A stretch of 64,000 nt of DNA from JADJRG01 sp964474905 (GTDB lineage Bacteria; Myxococcota_A; Polyangia; Nannocystales; Nannocystaceae), in assembly GCA_964474905.1 (NCBI GenBank), contig CAYYUP010000026.1, forward strand, positions 1-64,000, written 5' to 3'. Below are positions 23,647 through 32,895 of this stretch, piece by piece. The position numbers and the translations under genes are program-made. Each line of letters starts with the position of its first letter. Position 1 is the first letter of the stretch. The notes under the pieces are model-generated. The model had not been told where the DNA came from. It did not search any database and saw only the letters and a program-made list of their open reading frames with translations.

Positions 23647-25772
23647 TCATGTCTGTGCAGGCGACTTGGGAGTCGCTTCGTTTTGCGAGCTGCGAGATCG
23701 CGGTGCCGGCTTGCTCTTGCGGCTGAGACATCCGCGGGCGGGATCGAGGTCGATGAGTTCGCCCTCGCAAAGTTCGGTCGCGCCGCGGCAACCAATGATC
23801 GCCGAGATCCCGAGTTCGCGGACGATCAGCGCCGCGTGGGAGAGAGCGCCGCCGCTGGCGGTGCAGAGTGCACGGATGTTGAGACGGTCAAGCACGATCG
23901 CCGCGGCGACGGTCAGCGTTGGCATCACCAGGATCGCCTCGGCTGGGGGCGGACGGGCGAGCAGCTCCGCCAGATCGCGGCGTTTGGCGACCGGGCCCCG
24001 GCATCGCTGGCCGAGGCCGAGGCCGCGAAACCAGCCGTACGCGGGGATCGGCAGGGGTGCGCCGTCAAACAGGTGTGGCGGCGGACGCAGCGAAGAGGCG
24101 AGCTGCAGGCGGCGGCGCTGGGCGGCGAGTATGCGCTCCAACTCGGGCCCCGCGAGAGCACCGTCGAGCGCCCCAGCGAGGGCTTCGCCGCTCAGCAAAA
24201 AGACCTCGCGTTCGTCGAGCGAGAGCAGCTGCGCCGCCCGAAGATAGACCCGTCGGAGTGGAGCCAGGCCGAGAGCAAAGAGGTGATCGTCGAGTTCTCG
24301 AAGAAGCCAGGTCGCAGCGCTCACGCTCGACGGTGTTGGTGACAACGATTGAGCGCAGTCGGGCGCAACCGGGTTTGAGGCATGAGCGAGTTGTTGCGGG
24401 TTTTTGTTTTTGTTTTTGNNNNNNNNNNNNNNNNNNNNNNNNNNNNNNNNNNNNNNNNNNNNNNNNNNNNNNNNNNNNNNNNNNNNNNNNNNNNNNNNNN
24501 NNNNNNNNNNNNNNNNNNGCCGTTCGAAAAGCTCACAGGCGAGGCATGGGTCGGCTTGGGAGTTGCGGGGTGATCGTCCAGGCGCTCGCGGAGGCTCGGG
24601 GCGGCGATGTCCCAGGCGCAGGGCAAGACATCCAAGAACCGCTGACGATCGGCAAGGCAGAGCGGCGCGCCTTCGGTCGTTGGTGGTATTCGCGGGCCTG
24701 TGCGGGCCGGGGCGAGTGCGGCGTAGATGTCGAGCATCGCCAGCGTTGTCTCTCTCGCCGTGTCGATCATCGCCCTGCAGAGCTGACGATCGGCACCGTG
24801 CAGCCTGCCCGTGACCGAACGTAGGCGTTCGCGGGCCTGGGGCAGGGCCTTTGCTCGGAGGTAGTCGATCGCCGCAAAGGGATCTGCAGCGAGCGTTTGC
24901 ACGGTGTTTGTGCCGGCGTCGCGGAGCGGATCGATGGGTTCGTAGAGCCAGCCAGCGAGCGGGCGCGGAGTACCGGGGCGGCGGTGCCCGAGCCAGGTGA
25001 GCAGCGAGGCGTGGGCGGGGGAGAGCGGCGCGGGGTTGTGGGCGGTGTCGAGGCGCCACCAGCCGCTCGGAAGAGTGTGGCCATCGGCGAGGATGCTCGC
25101 GCTGAACTCGGCAAAGCCTGGCTGCAGGTCGCGGGTGAGGGGCCGGGCCTGGACCAACCAAGGACGGGCAGCATCGTCGATGACGATCTCGAGATCGAGA
25201 CCCATCTCGAGGTTGAGGAGATCTGAGGTGCGCCGCACAAGCTCTGTCGTCGCCTTGCGGGCAGCTCCCGGCCAGCGGGCGAGGGGGCCAGCGAAGAGGG
25301 GAGCTGCACCGCCGGCGAGCGCTCCGTGGCCCGGTGCATAGACCTCGACAGTGGTCGCGAGCTCCGTCGCCGAGGCGATCACGAGGAGCGCCGATGCGGC
25401 GATCTGGTGCTGGATGATCACCTGATCGGGGCGCGATGGATCGGTCGGCATCCGCAGCTCGGCGCGCGCCTCGGCGATGTGGAGAAGGGCTGCACGGACC
25501 GCTTGGATCGAGGTGCAGTCGTGCACGCTCGCGCCCAGACCTGCGCCGCTTGTCGTCGTCTGATCTTCGATCGCGAGCGCAGATCGTACGATGACCGGAG
25601 CACTTTGCAGGAGCCCCGCGAGGGCGTCCGAAGCCCGCAGAGCGGTGGCCGCAGCGAGCGGCACGACGATGCCCGGAGGCACTGGTAGGCCGGCGCGACG
25701 CAGATGGTCGAGCACCGCAGCCTTCGCTCGCAGCTGCGGCGGAGCGGCCTCGCCGAGGATATGCTCGAACAC
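23647..25772 (-). CDS. PEP-utilising enzyme (PEP synthase / rifampicin phosphotransferase-like), broken by an assembly gap
   Basis: The N-terminal part (25772 down to 24519, about 418 residues) resembles the ATP-binding domain of PPDK/PEP synthase: VIVRSALAIEDQTTTSGAG and LEIVIDDAARPWLVQARPLT. The C-terminal part (24418 down to 23647) ends in the swivelling phospho-His domain, CTASGGALSHAALIVRELGISAIIG, with the catalytic His in SHAA. The two halves are in different frames on either side of 100 N, which is expected because the gap length is arbitrary. The layout fits a two-domain rifampicin-phosphotransferase-like protein lacking a PEP-binding TIM barrel. The start is GTG at 25772. Confidence 0.8.
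24401..24418. repeat. Three TTTTTG units next to the gap
   Basis: Three perfect copies of the 6-base unit run directly into the N run. The array probably continues inside the gap and is a likely cause of the failed assembly. In the coding frame of the minus strand it would encode a Lys-Asn repeat, odd for an enzyme core, so it could also be an assembly artefact. Confidence 0.7.
24419..24518. other. Assembly gap of 100 N
   Basis: Exactly 100 ambiguous bases mark a scaffold gap of unknown true size inside the PEP-utilising enzyme gene. Confidence 0.98.
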
Positions 25773-26118
25773 AGGCAGACTCTAACAGGCCGAGAAAAAT
25801 TGCGGTTCGTCAGGCACTCGTCGAGCTTCCCATCGCATCCGTCGCCGGGCCCCGTCTGAGCCTGTCGTTTTTGTTTGTCCGCAATATCGCTCCTCGTACT
25901 CGTCAAACTCAAGACGAATACAACTGACTCTGCCCTTCGAGGTTTCTCGTCCCAGAATTCATCGATTACAAATACTGCATGGGATCAGCGGGGTTGATCG
26001 TGGGGATGCATGTAGTACTAGTTCACAGAGATATAATCATACTATCGGCAAGGCTTCGGTTACAGGCGTTGCCGACTCGCTGGGACCCGACCCCCCGAAC
26101 CCGAGAAGGCCGTTTCGA
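25773..26118. other. 346-base AT-richer spacer
   Basis: No gene is recognised. The half next to 26118 is AT-rich for this genome (for example agatataatcatact near 26029-26044). A minus-strand TTGAGT-N18-GATATT arrangement near 25883-25912 is a weak promoter candidate for the PEP-utilising enzyme gene. Confidence 0.5.
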
Positions 26119-26601
26119 TCAGCCGGTTTCGATCTCGAGGCCCTTGATCCGGCGGCGACCGGTGGTGACCAGCAGAGCTGAGGGATCGACGGGGGACCAC
26201 TGGGAAAGGGCGAAGAGGCCGGCGCGCAGCCAGCATCGCGCTCGACGTTCGGTCGCCCAGCGCAGGGCGGCGCGACGCCGTCGGCCGAGGGCGATGATCT
26301 CGCGGAGGCGCCAGGGCGGCGGATGAGCGATCTCGATGAGCTGACCGCCGACTGCCAAGCAGGCGGCGGCAGCTGGCCACGCGTCGTCGCTGAGCGAAGT
26401 GATGACGATCATCAAGTCGAGGGGGCGCTTGCCGTCGGCGGGTTGGATCTCGAGATCGTCGAGCATGTGCAGGAGCCCGTGGCCGTGCATGCCGCCGCCG
26501 CCGAGGGGGGTCAGCCAGGCGCCGACCGCGTTGGCCTCTCGCTGTCGATGCCGGAGCCAGGGCGTGAGCGCGGGTCCGGGGAGCAGTGCGCCGGGGTCCA
26601 C
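26119..26601 (-). CDS. Hypothetical protein downstream of glpK
   Basis: The product is about 160 residues from a GTG start, 75 bases downstream of the glpK stop on the same strand. The middle, PLDLMIVITSLSDDAWPAAAACLAVGGQLIEIAHP, resembles the late strand-and-turn of a Rossmann-type methyltransferase fold (a loop where members often have L-x-P-G-G), but no SAM-binding motif is visible, so a truncated or divergent methyltransferase is only a guess. Another minus-strand frame across the same region is Arg-rich and lacks structure, so this frame is preferred. Confidence 0.55.
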   Translation of the reverse strand: MDPGALLPGPALTPWLRHRQREANAVGAWLTPLGGGGMHGHGLLHMLDDLEIQPADGKRPLDLMIVITSLSDDAWPAAAACLAVGGQLIEIAHPPPWRLREIIALGRRRRAALRWATERRARCWLRAGLFALSQWSPVDPSALLVTTGRRRIKGLEIETG

Positions 26602-26676
26602 GGTTCGGTGATACCACCGCTGATCTCCGCGGGGGCCATGGGCGCAGGATCGAGGGCACGCGATGGAGGCTAGGTC

Positions 26677-28158
26677 TCAGGCGATCGAGACGGCGTGGGC
26701 CCATCTTTGCTTGAGGGCGGCCAATTTTGCGGCGTCACCTGCGGGCGTAAAGGTGCGGTCCTCGGCCCAGGTCGCACTCAGATCGGCGGTGTCCGACCAC
26801 AGACCGACGCCGAGCCCGGCGAGGAAGATCGCGCCCAGAGCGGTGGTCTCGAGAACCGTCGGTCGGACGAGCGGCACCTCTAACAGATCGGCCTGGAGTT
26901 GCATCAGCAGGTTGTTCGCCGCGGCGCCGCCGTCGACCTTGAGCGAGCTGAGCGGTGCGCCGAGATCGGCGGCCATCGCTGTCAGGAGGTCGGTGATCTG
27001 CAGGGCGATGCCCTCGAGCGCGGCGCGTGCGATCTGCGGTCGGCCGGTGCCGCGGGTGATACCGGCGATCAACCCGCGGGCGTTGGGTCGCCAGTGCGGG
27101 GCACCTAGACCGGTGTGAGCGGGCACTAACACCAGGCCTTCGCTGTCCTCGACGCTGGCTGCCAACGCCTCGATATCGGCGGCCTCGGAGATAAAGCCGA
27201 GCTTATCGCGCAGCCATTGGACGACCGCGCCGGCCATGAACGACGAGCCCTCGAGGCAGTAGGTGGTCGTCTCGCCGATCTGCCAGCCAACGGTGGTGAG
27301 CAGCCCGTGTTGGGAGGGCACCGGAACCGAGCCGGTATTGAGCATGACAAAGGCGCCGGTGCCGTAGGTGCACTTGGCCTCGCCGGGGCGAAAGCAGGCC
27401 TGGCCGAAAAGCGCTGCCTGCTGGTCGCCGGCGATGCCGTGGATCGGCAGGCCGTCGGGGAGCCCGGGCACGCCAGCGGTGCGTCCGAACTCGGCGGTGC
27501 AGGATCGTACCTCCGGTAGCAGCGCCTTTGGCACCCGCAGGCGCTCGCAGAGTTCGTCGGACCAACCCCCACCTTCGAGCGGCCAGAGCATCGTTCGGGA
27601 GGCGTTGCTCGGTTCGCTGACATGGGCACCGCCGCTGAGTCGCCAGACGAGATAGGTGTCGATCGTGCCGGCCGCGAGTTCGCCTTTGAGGGCGCGGGCG
27701 CGGGCGCCATCGACCTTGTCGAGCACCCAGGCGAGCTTGGTCGCCGAGAAGTACGGGTCGCAGACGAGACCGGTGAGTTCGCGGATCCGCGGTTCGTCGC
27801 CGGCCTCTTTGAGTGCGGCGCAGGCGGGTGTGGTGCGTCGGTCCTGCCAGACCAGCGCGTTGTGGATCGGCCGACCCGTCGCGCGATCCCAGACTAGCGA
27901 GGTCTCGCGCTGGTTGGTGATGCCGATCGCCGCGATCCGCGTGGCATCGACGTCAGGGCTCGCGAGCACAGCCCTTAGGGCCTCCAGGACGGAAGACCAG
28001 AGTTCGTCGGGGTTGTGCTCGACGTAGCCAGGTCGTGGAAAGTGCTGCGGGAACTCGCGGTTCTCCTTGGCCAGCACGCGGAGTTTGCGATCGACGACGA
28101 GGCAGGTCGTGCCGGTTGTTCCTTGGTCGATGGCGAGGATCAAGTCAGCGGCAGTCAT
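26677..28158 (-). CDS. glpK: Glycerol kinase
   Basis: GlpK phosphorylates glycerol to sn-glycerol 3-phosphate with ATP in the cytoplasm. The 493-residue length is typical. Visible motifs are the N-terminal AIDQGTTGTTCLV phosphate loop, ITNQRETSLVWDRATGRPIHNALVWQDRR with glycerol-contacting residues, GIAGDQQAALFGQ, and the C-terminal KVDGGAAANNLLMQLQADLL. The start is ATG at 28158. No glycerol facilitator or glycerol-3-phosphate dehydrogenase gene is adjacent. The short gene downstream may be co-transcribed. Confidence 0.96.
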   Translation of the reverse strand: MTAADLILAIDQGTTGTTCLVVDRKLRVLAKENREFPQHFPRPGYVEHNPDELWSSVLEALRAVLASPDVDATRIAAIGITNQRETSLVWDRATGRPIHNALVWQDRRTTPACAALKEAGDEPRIRELTGLVCDPYFSATKLAWVLDKVDGARARALKGELAAGTIDTYLVWRLSGGAHVSEPSNASRTMLWPLEGGGWSDELCERLRVPKALLPEVRSCTAEFGRTAGVPGLPDGLPIHGIAGDQQAALFGQACFRPGEAKCTYGTGAFVMLNTGSVPVPSQHGLLTTVGWQIGETTTYCLEGSSFMAGAVVQWLRDKLGFISEAADIEALAASVEDSEGLVLVPAHTGLGAPHWRPNARGLIAGITRGTGRPQIARAALEGIALQITDLLTAMAADLGAPLSSLKVDGGAAANNLLMQLQADLLEVPLVRPTVLETTALGAIFLAGLGVGLWSDTADLSATWAEDRTFTPAGDAAKLAALKQRWAHAVSIA

Positions 28159-28990
28159 GGCGTATCAGCGGGGGCGCAGCGTATCACGACGCTCAGGTGG
28201 GGGCTGAGATGGGGACTGAGCAAGCCGTCATGTCTCGGGCGTTGCGAGCGACGTCGTTTGGTCGACTCGTTGCGGAGGTGAGGTTCGCGGGGCGGGCGCT
28301 ACCGGCCGGGTCATGTGATCGACGGAGGAGGCGAAACAAGAAGGTCGAGGGCGACGAAGAGAGAAGAAAACGTAAAGGAAGAGCGGTCGAGAGAAGAGAG
28401 GAGAAGAGAAGAAGAAGGGAAGAAGAAGAGAAGAAGAAGAAGGGGAGGAGAAGGGGAGGAGAAGGGAAGAAGAAGGAAGAAGAAGGAAGAGAAGAAGAAG
28501 AGAAGAAGAGAAGAAGAGAAGTGCGGGGCATGCTCGCGATCCAGACGAGCGACTCAAGAGAGGCGTTGAAGCGGCGAGGGCGTCCGATCTCGGGGGACAG
28601 GGCGAAGTGCGCATAAGGCGCGGTGGAGGTGATCTCTGCGGGCGGAAGGGATGTGCGCAGATGGCGCGACCGCCGATCAGGTGCTGCGGCTAGTGCGCGT
28701 TTTCCGCTGTTTGGAGGTGCGCTTATGGCGACCTCTCCAAATCTCGCTTTGCCCGAGTAATTCCCCCTCTGGCCTGCCTGTTCGCGAATTCGCGGGTGAC
28801 GTGCGGCGGGGAGTTGTGTGAGCTGGGTCCAGAGCGTTGTTATGCGGCCGCGCAGATCGCCTCAAATACCTATCAAAGCCCTATCACTATCGCTAACTTA
28901 GCTATCACTTAAGGGTCTCCAAGGCGTTGACGGACGCGGCTGCAGGGGCCGAAAATACCGACGCAGCGACGCCTACAAGCGGTTCGACCC
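28159..28990. other. 832-base spacer between glpK and the XRE-aroK-aroB genes
   Basis: Besides the homopurine tract, no gene is recognised. Open frames over the purine tract encode only Lys/Glu/Arg or Ser/Leu/Phe low-complexity strings. The last 120 bases are more AT-rich (caaatacctatcaaagccctatcac, with the short repeat ctatcac seen twice), which is where a promoter for the downstream genes would lie. Confidence 0.6.
28389..28521 (+). repeat. 133-base uninterrupted homopurine tract
   Basis: Every base on the plus strand from 28389 to 28521 is A or G, built from irregular GAA, GAAG and GGGGA units; a looser purine-rich flank extends back to about 28345. Such polypurine-polypyrimidine stretches can form triplex (H-DNA) structures and slow replication or transcription. 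It is not coding. Confidence 0.9.
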
Positions 28991-29452
28991 ATGAACGGAG
29001 CATCAAAGCAGGAGCCGGCCAAAGCTCCGCCCCCGGCCGCCACCCAGGCCTCCTGCGACGAGGTTCCGGCGCCGCTGCCCGCTTCGATCATGGGCACGAC
29101 GCTGCCGCCGGCGAACGTCACCCCGGTGGTTATGAACCCGGCGAATGCCAGCGAGCGTGCCGACAGCGACGCGGAGGCATCGGACTCGGCGGCGACAGTC
29201 GACAAGGCGGCGGCCAAGAAGAAGCGTCGCAAGCCGACGCAGCGCCCCAACAATGTCCGCAAGCTCCGCCAAGAGGCGATGATGAGCAAGGCAGAGTTGG
29301 CGCGACGGGCGAGTGTTTCGCCGCTCACGATCAACCGCGTCGAAAACGGTTGGCCGTGTCGCATGGACACGAAGCGAAAGATCCTCGAAGCGCTTGGCCT
29401 GTCGCCACAGGCCCGCGAAGAGGTCTTTGGTCCTGAGCCAGAGGCGGGTTGA
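28991..29452 (+). CDS. XRE-family helix-turn-helix regulator
   Basis: The 153-residue protein has a Pro/Ala-rich and then acidic/basic N-terminal region to about residue 85, and a C-terminal Cro/C1-type HTH: NNVRKLRQEAMMSKAELARRASVSPLTINRVENG. It ends with CRMDTKRKILEALGLSPQ. The HTH lies at the C-terminus rather than the N-terminus. The gene sits 53 bases before aroK, so it may regulate the shikimate genes or simply share their promoter. Confidence 0.85.
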   Translation: MNGASKQEPAKAPPPAATQASCDEVPAPLPASIMGTTLPPANVTPVVMNPANASERADSDAEASDSAATVDKAAAKKKRRKPTQRPNNVRKLRQEAMMSKAELARRASVSPLTINRVENGWPCRMDTKRKILEALGLSPQAREEVFGPEPEAG

Positions 29453-29505
29453 GCCGGGCGATGCGCTGGCTTTGCGTCGCCTTGTAGCGCCTGCGCGGGT
29501 CGTCG

Positions 29506-30066
29506 ATGTCAGCCTTTCCTTCTCAGTGTCCGGTATTTCTCACCGGCATGATGGGCTCGGGAAAGAGCACGCTTGCGCCCCTGCTTGCGGCTGCTTGGTC
29601 GGTGAAGTGGGTCGACCTAGACAGGCGTATCGAGCGGATCTTTGGTGCGACGATCCCCGAACTCTTCGCTGTCGGTGAGGCTAGTTTTCGTCGCCGTGAA
29701 GCTGCTGCGTTGCGCTCGTTGCTCGGCGAACCAGGGGTGAGAGCTCGCACGTTGATCGTCGCGACTGGCGGCGGTGCTGTCCTCGATCCTTCGTCGCGTG
29801 CGTTGATGTTCGAGACCGGTGCGATCATTCATCTTCAAGTCGAGGTCGACGAGTTGGTCGCGCGTTTGTGTGGCGCCGACGGAGGCCGACCGCTGCTCGC
29901 TGGTGACCCACAAAAACTGCGCGATCGGCTCACAGTGCTGCTCTCCGCGCGGCAGCAGGTCTACGCATGTGCGGACCTGGTTGTCGACGGCGGCGGCTCC
30001 CCGCAAGATGTTCTCAGCCGTGTAGTGACAGCTACCTCCGGCGGTAAGGCACGGCACGATGAGTGA
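29506..30066 (+). CDS. aroK: Shikimate kinase
   Basis: AroK phosphorylates shikimate at the 3-OH with ATP in aromatic amino acid synthesis. The 186-residue product has the Walker A GMMGSGKST at residues 14-22, WVDLDRRIER with the shikimate-binding Asp, and ATGGGAVLDPSSR. The stop overlaps the aroB start by 8 bases, so the two are coupled. The length is normal for the family. Confidence 0.95.
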   Translation: MSAFPSQCPVFLTGMMGSGKSTLAPLLAAAWSVKWVDLDRRIERIFGATIPELFAVGEASFRRREAAALRSLLGEPGVRARTLIVATGGGAVLDPSSRALMFETGAIIHLQVEVDELVARLCGADGGRPLLAGDPQKLRDRLTVLLSARQQVYACADLVVDGGGSPQDVLSRVVTATSGGKARHDE

Positions 30067-31210
30067 GCGCGGCGATCTCCCCTCCGGTGCACGCAGACGC
30101 GTGAAGCCGATCGCGATCGATGTGCGCGTGCCGGCGCAGACGCTCTCCTATCCGGTGATCATCGGCCGCGGTGTGATCGGGCTTTTAGGCGAAGAACTCC
30201 AGCGCAGCTACCTCGCGCCCACGCGTGTCGCGCTGATCTCGGACGACAACGTCTTTCCTCTGCACGGTGATGCTGTCCAGGGCTCGCTCGAGCAGCAGGG
30301 GCTGAAGGTCGTGCCGATCGTGATCGCCGCGGGCGAGCGATCGAAGCAGGTGCCGGTGCTCCTTGATGTTGTCGAGCAGCTGCTGCGGGCCGGCTTTGGT
30401 CGTGGGGATGCGGTCGTCGCTCTGGGTGGAGGTGTTGTCGGGGATCTCGCGGGGCTGGCAGCGGCGCTCTTTATGCGCGGGATCCCGGTGATCCAATGCC
30501 CGACCTCGCTGCTCGCTCAGGTCGACGCCTCGGTCGGGGGCAAGGTCGCCGTCGATCTGCCTGCCGGCAAGAACCTGCTTGGCGCCTTTCATTTCCCGCT
30601 CGCGGTCTTCATCGACCCGGAGTTCCTGACTACGCTCGACGATCGCCAACTGGCCTCCGGTCTCGCCGAGATGCTCAAGCACGGTGCGCTCTTTTCACCC
30701 GAGCACTTTGCGCAGCTCGTCGATTCTGCGGACGCATTTTTTGATCGGGACCTGCAGGTCATCGCGCCGTTGATCGCCGCCTCTGTCAGTCTCAAGGCGG
30801 CCTGTGTCGGCCGAGATCCCTGGGAGCAGAGCAGTGCTGGCAAGGGCCGGGTGTTGCTCAACTTCGGTCATACCGTCGGTCACGCGATCGAGGTTGCCTC
30901 CGATTACACGCTCGCCCACGGCGAGGCCGTCGCCCTGGGCATGCGGGCTGCGGCTCGTCTTGCCGGGGCGAAGAACCTCGCCGGACCCGAGCTCGAGCAG
31001 ACCTTTGTAAGCGCGCTCGCTCGCCTGCGCCTGCCTACGGATCTCGATCATTGGCTCGAGGGGGAGCGCGGCGCCGCGGTCGAACGGGCGCTCGCCCAGG
31101 ACAAGAAACGCAGCGGCGGTAACGTCTCCTTTGTAGCGCTCTCGCGGATCGGCGATCCTTGTGTGATCAGCCTCAACTTCCGCGAGCTTTTTGCCCGACT
31201 CCGTCCCTGA
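30059..31210 (+). CDS. aroB: 3-dehydroquinate synthase
   Basis: AroB converts DAHP to 3-dehydroquinate using NAD and a divalent metal. The 383-residue protein has the NAD-binding VALGGGVVGDLAGLAAALFMRGIP, the active-site CPTSLLAQVDASVGGKVAVDLPAGKN, and metal ligands in NFGHTVGHAIE. A short N-terminal extension of about 18 residues precedes the first strand. The gene is coupled to aroK. Confidence 0.96.
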   Translation: MSERGDLPSGARRRVKPIAIDVRVPAQTLSYPVIIGRGVIGLLGEELQRSYLAPTRVALISDDNVFPLHGDAVQGSLEQQGLKVVPIVIAAGERSKQVPVLLDVVEQLLRAGFGRGDAVVALGGGVVGDLAGLAAALFMRGIPVIQCPTSLLAQVDASVGGKVAVDLPAGKNLLGAFHFPLAVFIDPEFLTTLDDRQLASGLAEMLKHGALFSPEHFAQLVDSADAFFDRDLQVIAPLIAASVSLKAACVGRDPWEQSSAGKGRVLLNFGHTVGHAIEVASDYTLAHGEAVALGMRAAARLAGAKNLAGPELEQTFVSALARLRLPTDLDHWLEGERGAAVERALAQDKKRSGGNVSFVALSRIGDPCVISLNFRELFARLRP

Positions 31211-31458
31211 AGAGACTTCCGAGCCCGGTTTGCGATGATGATCTTCGCGCGAGACATCGAGTCGATCGTCGGAGCGGTTTCCTGGGCGGCACCTTTCTCC
31301 ATGTGATCGGCCCTGCGCGGGAGCAGGAGTCGGCGCAGGAGTCCGCGGGGCACGGAGCTGCGGCCCGCAGCGCCCTTTGGGGGCGCGCTCTGGACTCGAG
31401 CGAATCCGCATCTGCCGTTGCGGTGCGAAGCTTGACCCGCAGCGCTCCGGTCTGACAA

Positions 31459-31477
31459 CCTCTAGCGGCGCTAGAGG
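31459..31477. promoter_or_regulatory. Perfect short hairpin upstream of the roadblock gene
   Basis: CCTCTAGC-GGC-GCTAGAGG forms an 8-bp stem with a 3-base loop, ending 17 bases before the ATG at 31495. It has no T-run, so an operator or leader structure is more likely than a terminator. Confidence 0.5.
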
Positions 31478-31494
31478 CAAGGCGCCGCCAGACT

Positions 31495-31845
31495 ATGATC
31501 GCAGAAACCCTTCAAAAGATCGTCGAGACTACGCCCGGTGCCATCGCGGCTAGCTTCATGGATGCTGATGGCATCGCCATCGAGACCCACGTGGCCGGTG
31601 ACGACTTCGACATCGAGACTGTCGCGGCCGAGTTCTCGGTCCGTTTTAAGTCGCTGCGGGAGGCCTCTGTGGCTCTCGAACTCGGCGGCATCAACGACAT
31701 GACCGTCAAGATGGACGAGGCCACGCTCATCGTTCGCTTTTTGGGCGAGTACTACGTGGTGCTTGTGCTGAAGCCGGAGGGGATGACGGGCAAGGGGCGC
31801 TACAAGCTCCGGTCGACTGCGTCTGTCTTCCGCGAGATGATCTAG
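31495..31845 (+). CDS. Roadblock/LC7-domain protein
   Basis: The 116-residue product fits the roadblock/LC7 fold: an N-terminal helix, then GAIAASFMDADGIAIETHV, a second helix (FSVRFKSLREAS), and the paired strands MTVKMDEATLIVRFLGEYYVVLVL. Members such as MglB regulate small Ras-like GTPases and cell polarity in myxobacteria. No GTPase gene is next to it. It lies between aroB and aroQ, so it may be co-transcribed with housekeeping genes; the partner is unknown. Confidence 0.82.
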   Translation: MIAETLQKIVETTPGAIAASFMDADGIAIETHVAGDDFDIETVAAEFSVRFKSLREASVALELGGINDMTVKMDEATLIVRFLGEYYVVLVLKPEGMTGKGRYKLRSTASVFREMI

Positions 31846-31868
31846 CGGGCCCTCACGAGCCGCGGACG

Positions 31869-32321
31869 ATGACAGGGCCAAGGTCGAGGGTCGTGGTGAT
31901 CCACGGGCCCAACCTCAACCTCCTAGGCACTCGGGAGCCCGAGCTGTACGGGTCGATGACTCTTGCAGAGCTCGACGCAGAGCTTGTGGCCCTGGGTGCG
32001 AGCTTGGGTGTGCATGTCGAGTGCCACCAGGCGAACGCCGAGGGCGCCCTGGTCGATCATCTGCATGCCGCCCGCGGGGCGCTCGGCATTGTCCTCAACG
32101 CCGCCGCCTACACCCACACCAGCATCGCCCTGCACGACGCGATAAGGGCGATCGAGGTGCCGACGATCGAGGTCCACCTCAGCAATACCTACGCTCGCGA
32201 GCCCTTCCGCCAGCGTTCGTTGACCGCCGCGGCCTGTCGGGGAGTGATCCTCGGCTTGGGTGTGGACTCCTATAAGCTCGCCCTGCGTCAGCTCGTGAGT
32301 TCGGCTGTTATGGCCACATGA
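31869..32321 (+). CDS. aroQ: Type II 3-dehydroquinate dehydratase
   Basis: AroQ dehydrates 3-dehydroquinate to 3-dehydroshikimate as a dodecamer. The 150-residue protein has IHGPNLNLLGTREPELYG with the catalytic Tyr in the flexible loop, the ECHQANAEGALVDHLH segment, NAAAYTHTS, and EVHLSNTYAREPFR. It starts 23 bases after the roadblock gene and completes a local set with aroK and aroB. Confidence 0.95.
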   Translation: MTGPRSRVVVIHGPNLNLLGTREPELYGSMTLAELDAELVALGASLGVHVECHQANAEGALVDHLHAARGALGIVLNAAAYTHTSIALHDAIRAIEVPTIEVHLSNTYAREPFRQRSLTAAACRGVILGLGVDSYKLALRQLVSSAVMAT

Positions 32322-32340
32322 GCTGCGTTCGCCGCGAAAC

Positions 32341-32364
32341 CTAGAAAACTAGAAAACTAGAAAA
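32341..32364. repeat. Three tandem CTAGAAAA units in the accB leader
   Basis: Three perfect 8-bp copies lie 61-84 bases upstream of accB, followed by GAAAA-TAGAG-TTTTC, a small inverted repeat. This is the AT-richest spot between aroQ and accB and probably includes the accBC promoter. Confidence 0.7.
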
Positions 32365-32424
32365 TAGAGTTTTCGAATTAATCCCCTCCCTTCGCGCCAT
32401 CAGGCATAACCGCACGGAGCACCC

Positions 32425-32895
32425 ATGCCAGCTGACTCCTCAGGCAAGACAAGCCTCCCTGATCTTCGCTACATCCGCGAGCTCGCCAGGGTCGCCAAAA
32501 ATTACGACCTCGCCGAGGTCGAGATCGAATCGGGCGAACATCGGATCTTGATCCGCCGCGGCGCGCAGCCAGGCGCTCCGGTGATCGTCGCTGCGCCGGC
32601 ACCGGCACCGGCACCGGCACCGGCACCGGTCCAAGAGGAGGTGGTTGAGGTCGAAGGCGACTACATCACCTCTCCCTTTGTCGGCACCTTCTACCGGGCG
32701 CCGAGCGCCGAGACGGCTTCGTTCGTCGAGCTCGGCGGCACAGTCCAGACCGGCCAGACTCTCTGCATCGTCGAGGCGATGAAGCTCTTCAACGAGCTCG
32801 AGGCGGAGTTCCCCTGCGTGATCGAAGAGGTCTTGGTAGAAAACGCGCAGCCGGTCGAGTACGGGGCTCGCCTCTTTAAGGTCCGCAAGCTGTGA
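32425..32895 (+). CDS. accB: Biotin carboxyl carrier protein of acetyl-CoA carboxylase
   Basis: AccB carries the biotin that shuttles CO2 during malonyl-CoA formation. The 156-residue protein has an N-terminal helical region, an Ala-Pro linker (APAPAPAPAPAP, residues 57-68), and the biotinyl domain with the EAMKL acceptor motif. GGAG sits 6 bases before the ATG. The stop overlaps the accC start (GTGA). Confidence 0.96.
   Translation: MPADSSGKTSLPDLRYIRELARVAKNYDLAEVEIESGEHRILIRRGAQPGAPVIVAAPAPAPAPAPAPVQEEVVEVEGDYITSPFVGTFYRAPSAETASFVELGGTVQTGQTLCIVEAMKLFNELEAEFPCVIEEVLVENAQPVEYGARLFKVRKL

Noticed and set aside
23647..25772. A true frameshift in the PEP-utilising enzyme
   Set aside because: The change of frame falls on the 100-N gap, whose length is arbitrary, so no frame break can be claimed.
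26060..26704. A 214-codon minus-strand frame overlapping the hypothetical gene after glpK
   Set aside because: It is extremely rich in Arg and Pro with no hydrophobic core; the alternative minus-strand frame looks like a folded protein.
28193..28614. Open frames across the homopurine tract
   Set aside because: Both strands stay open only because the DNA is nearly all purine on one strand; the products are strings of Glu/Lys/Arg or Ser/Leu/Phe.
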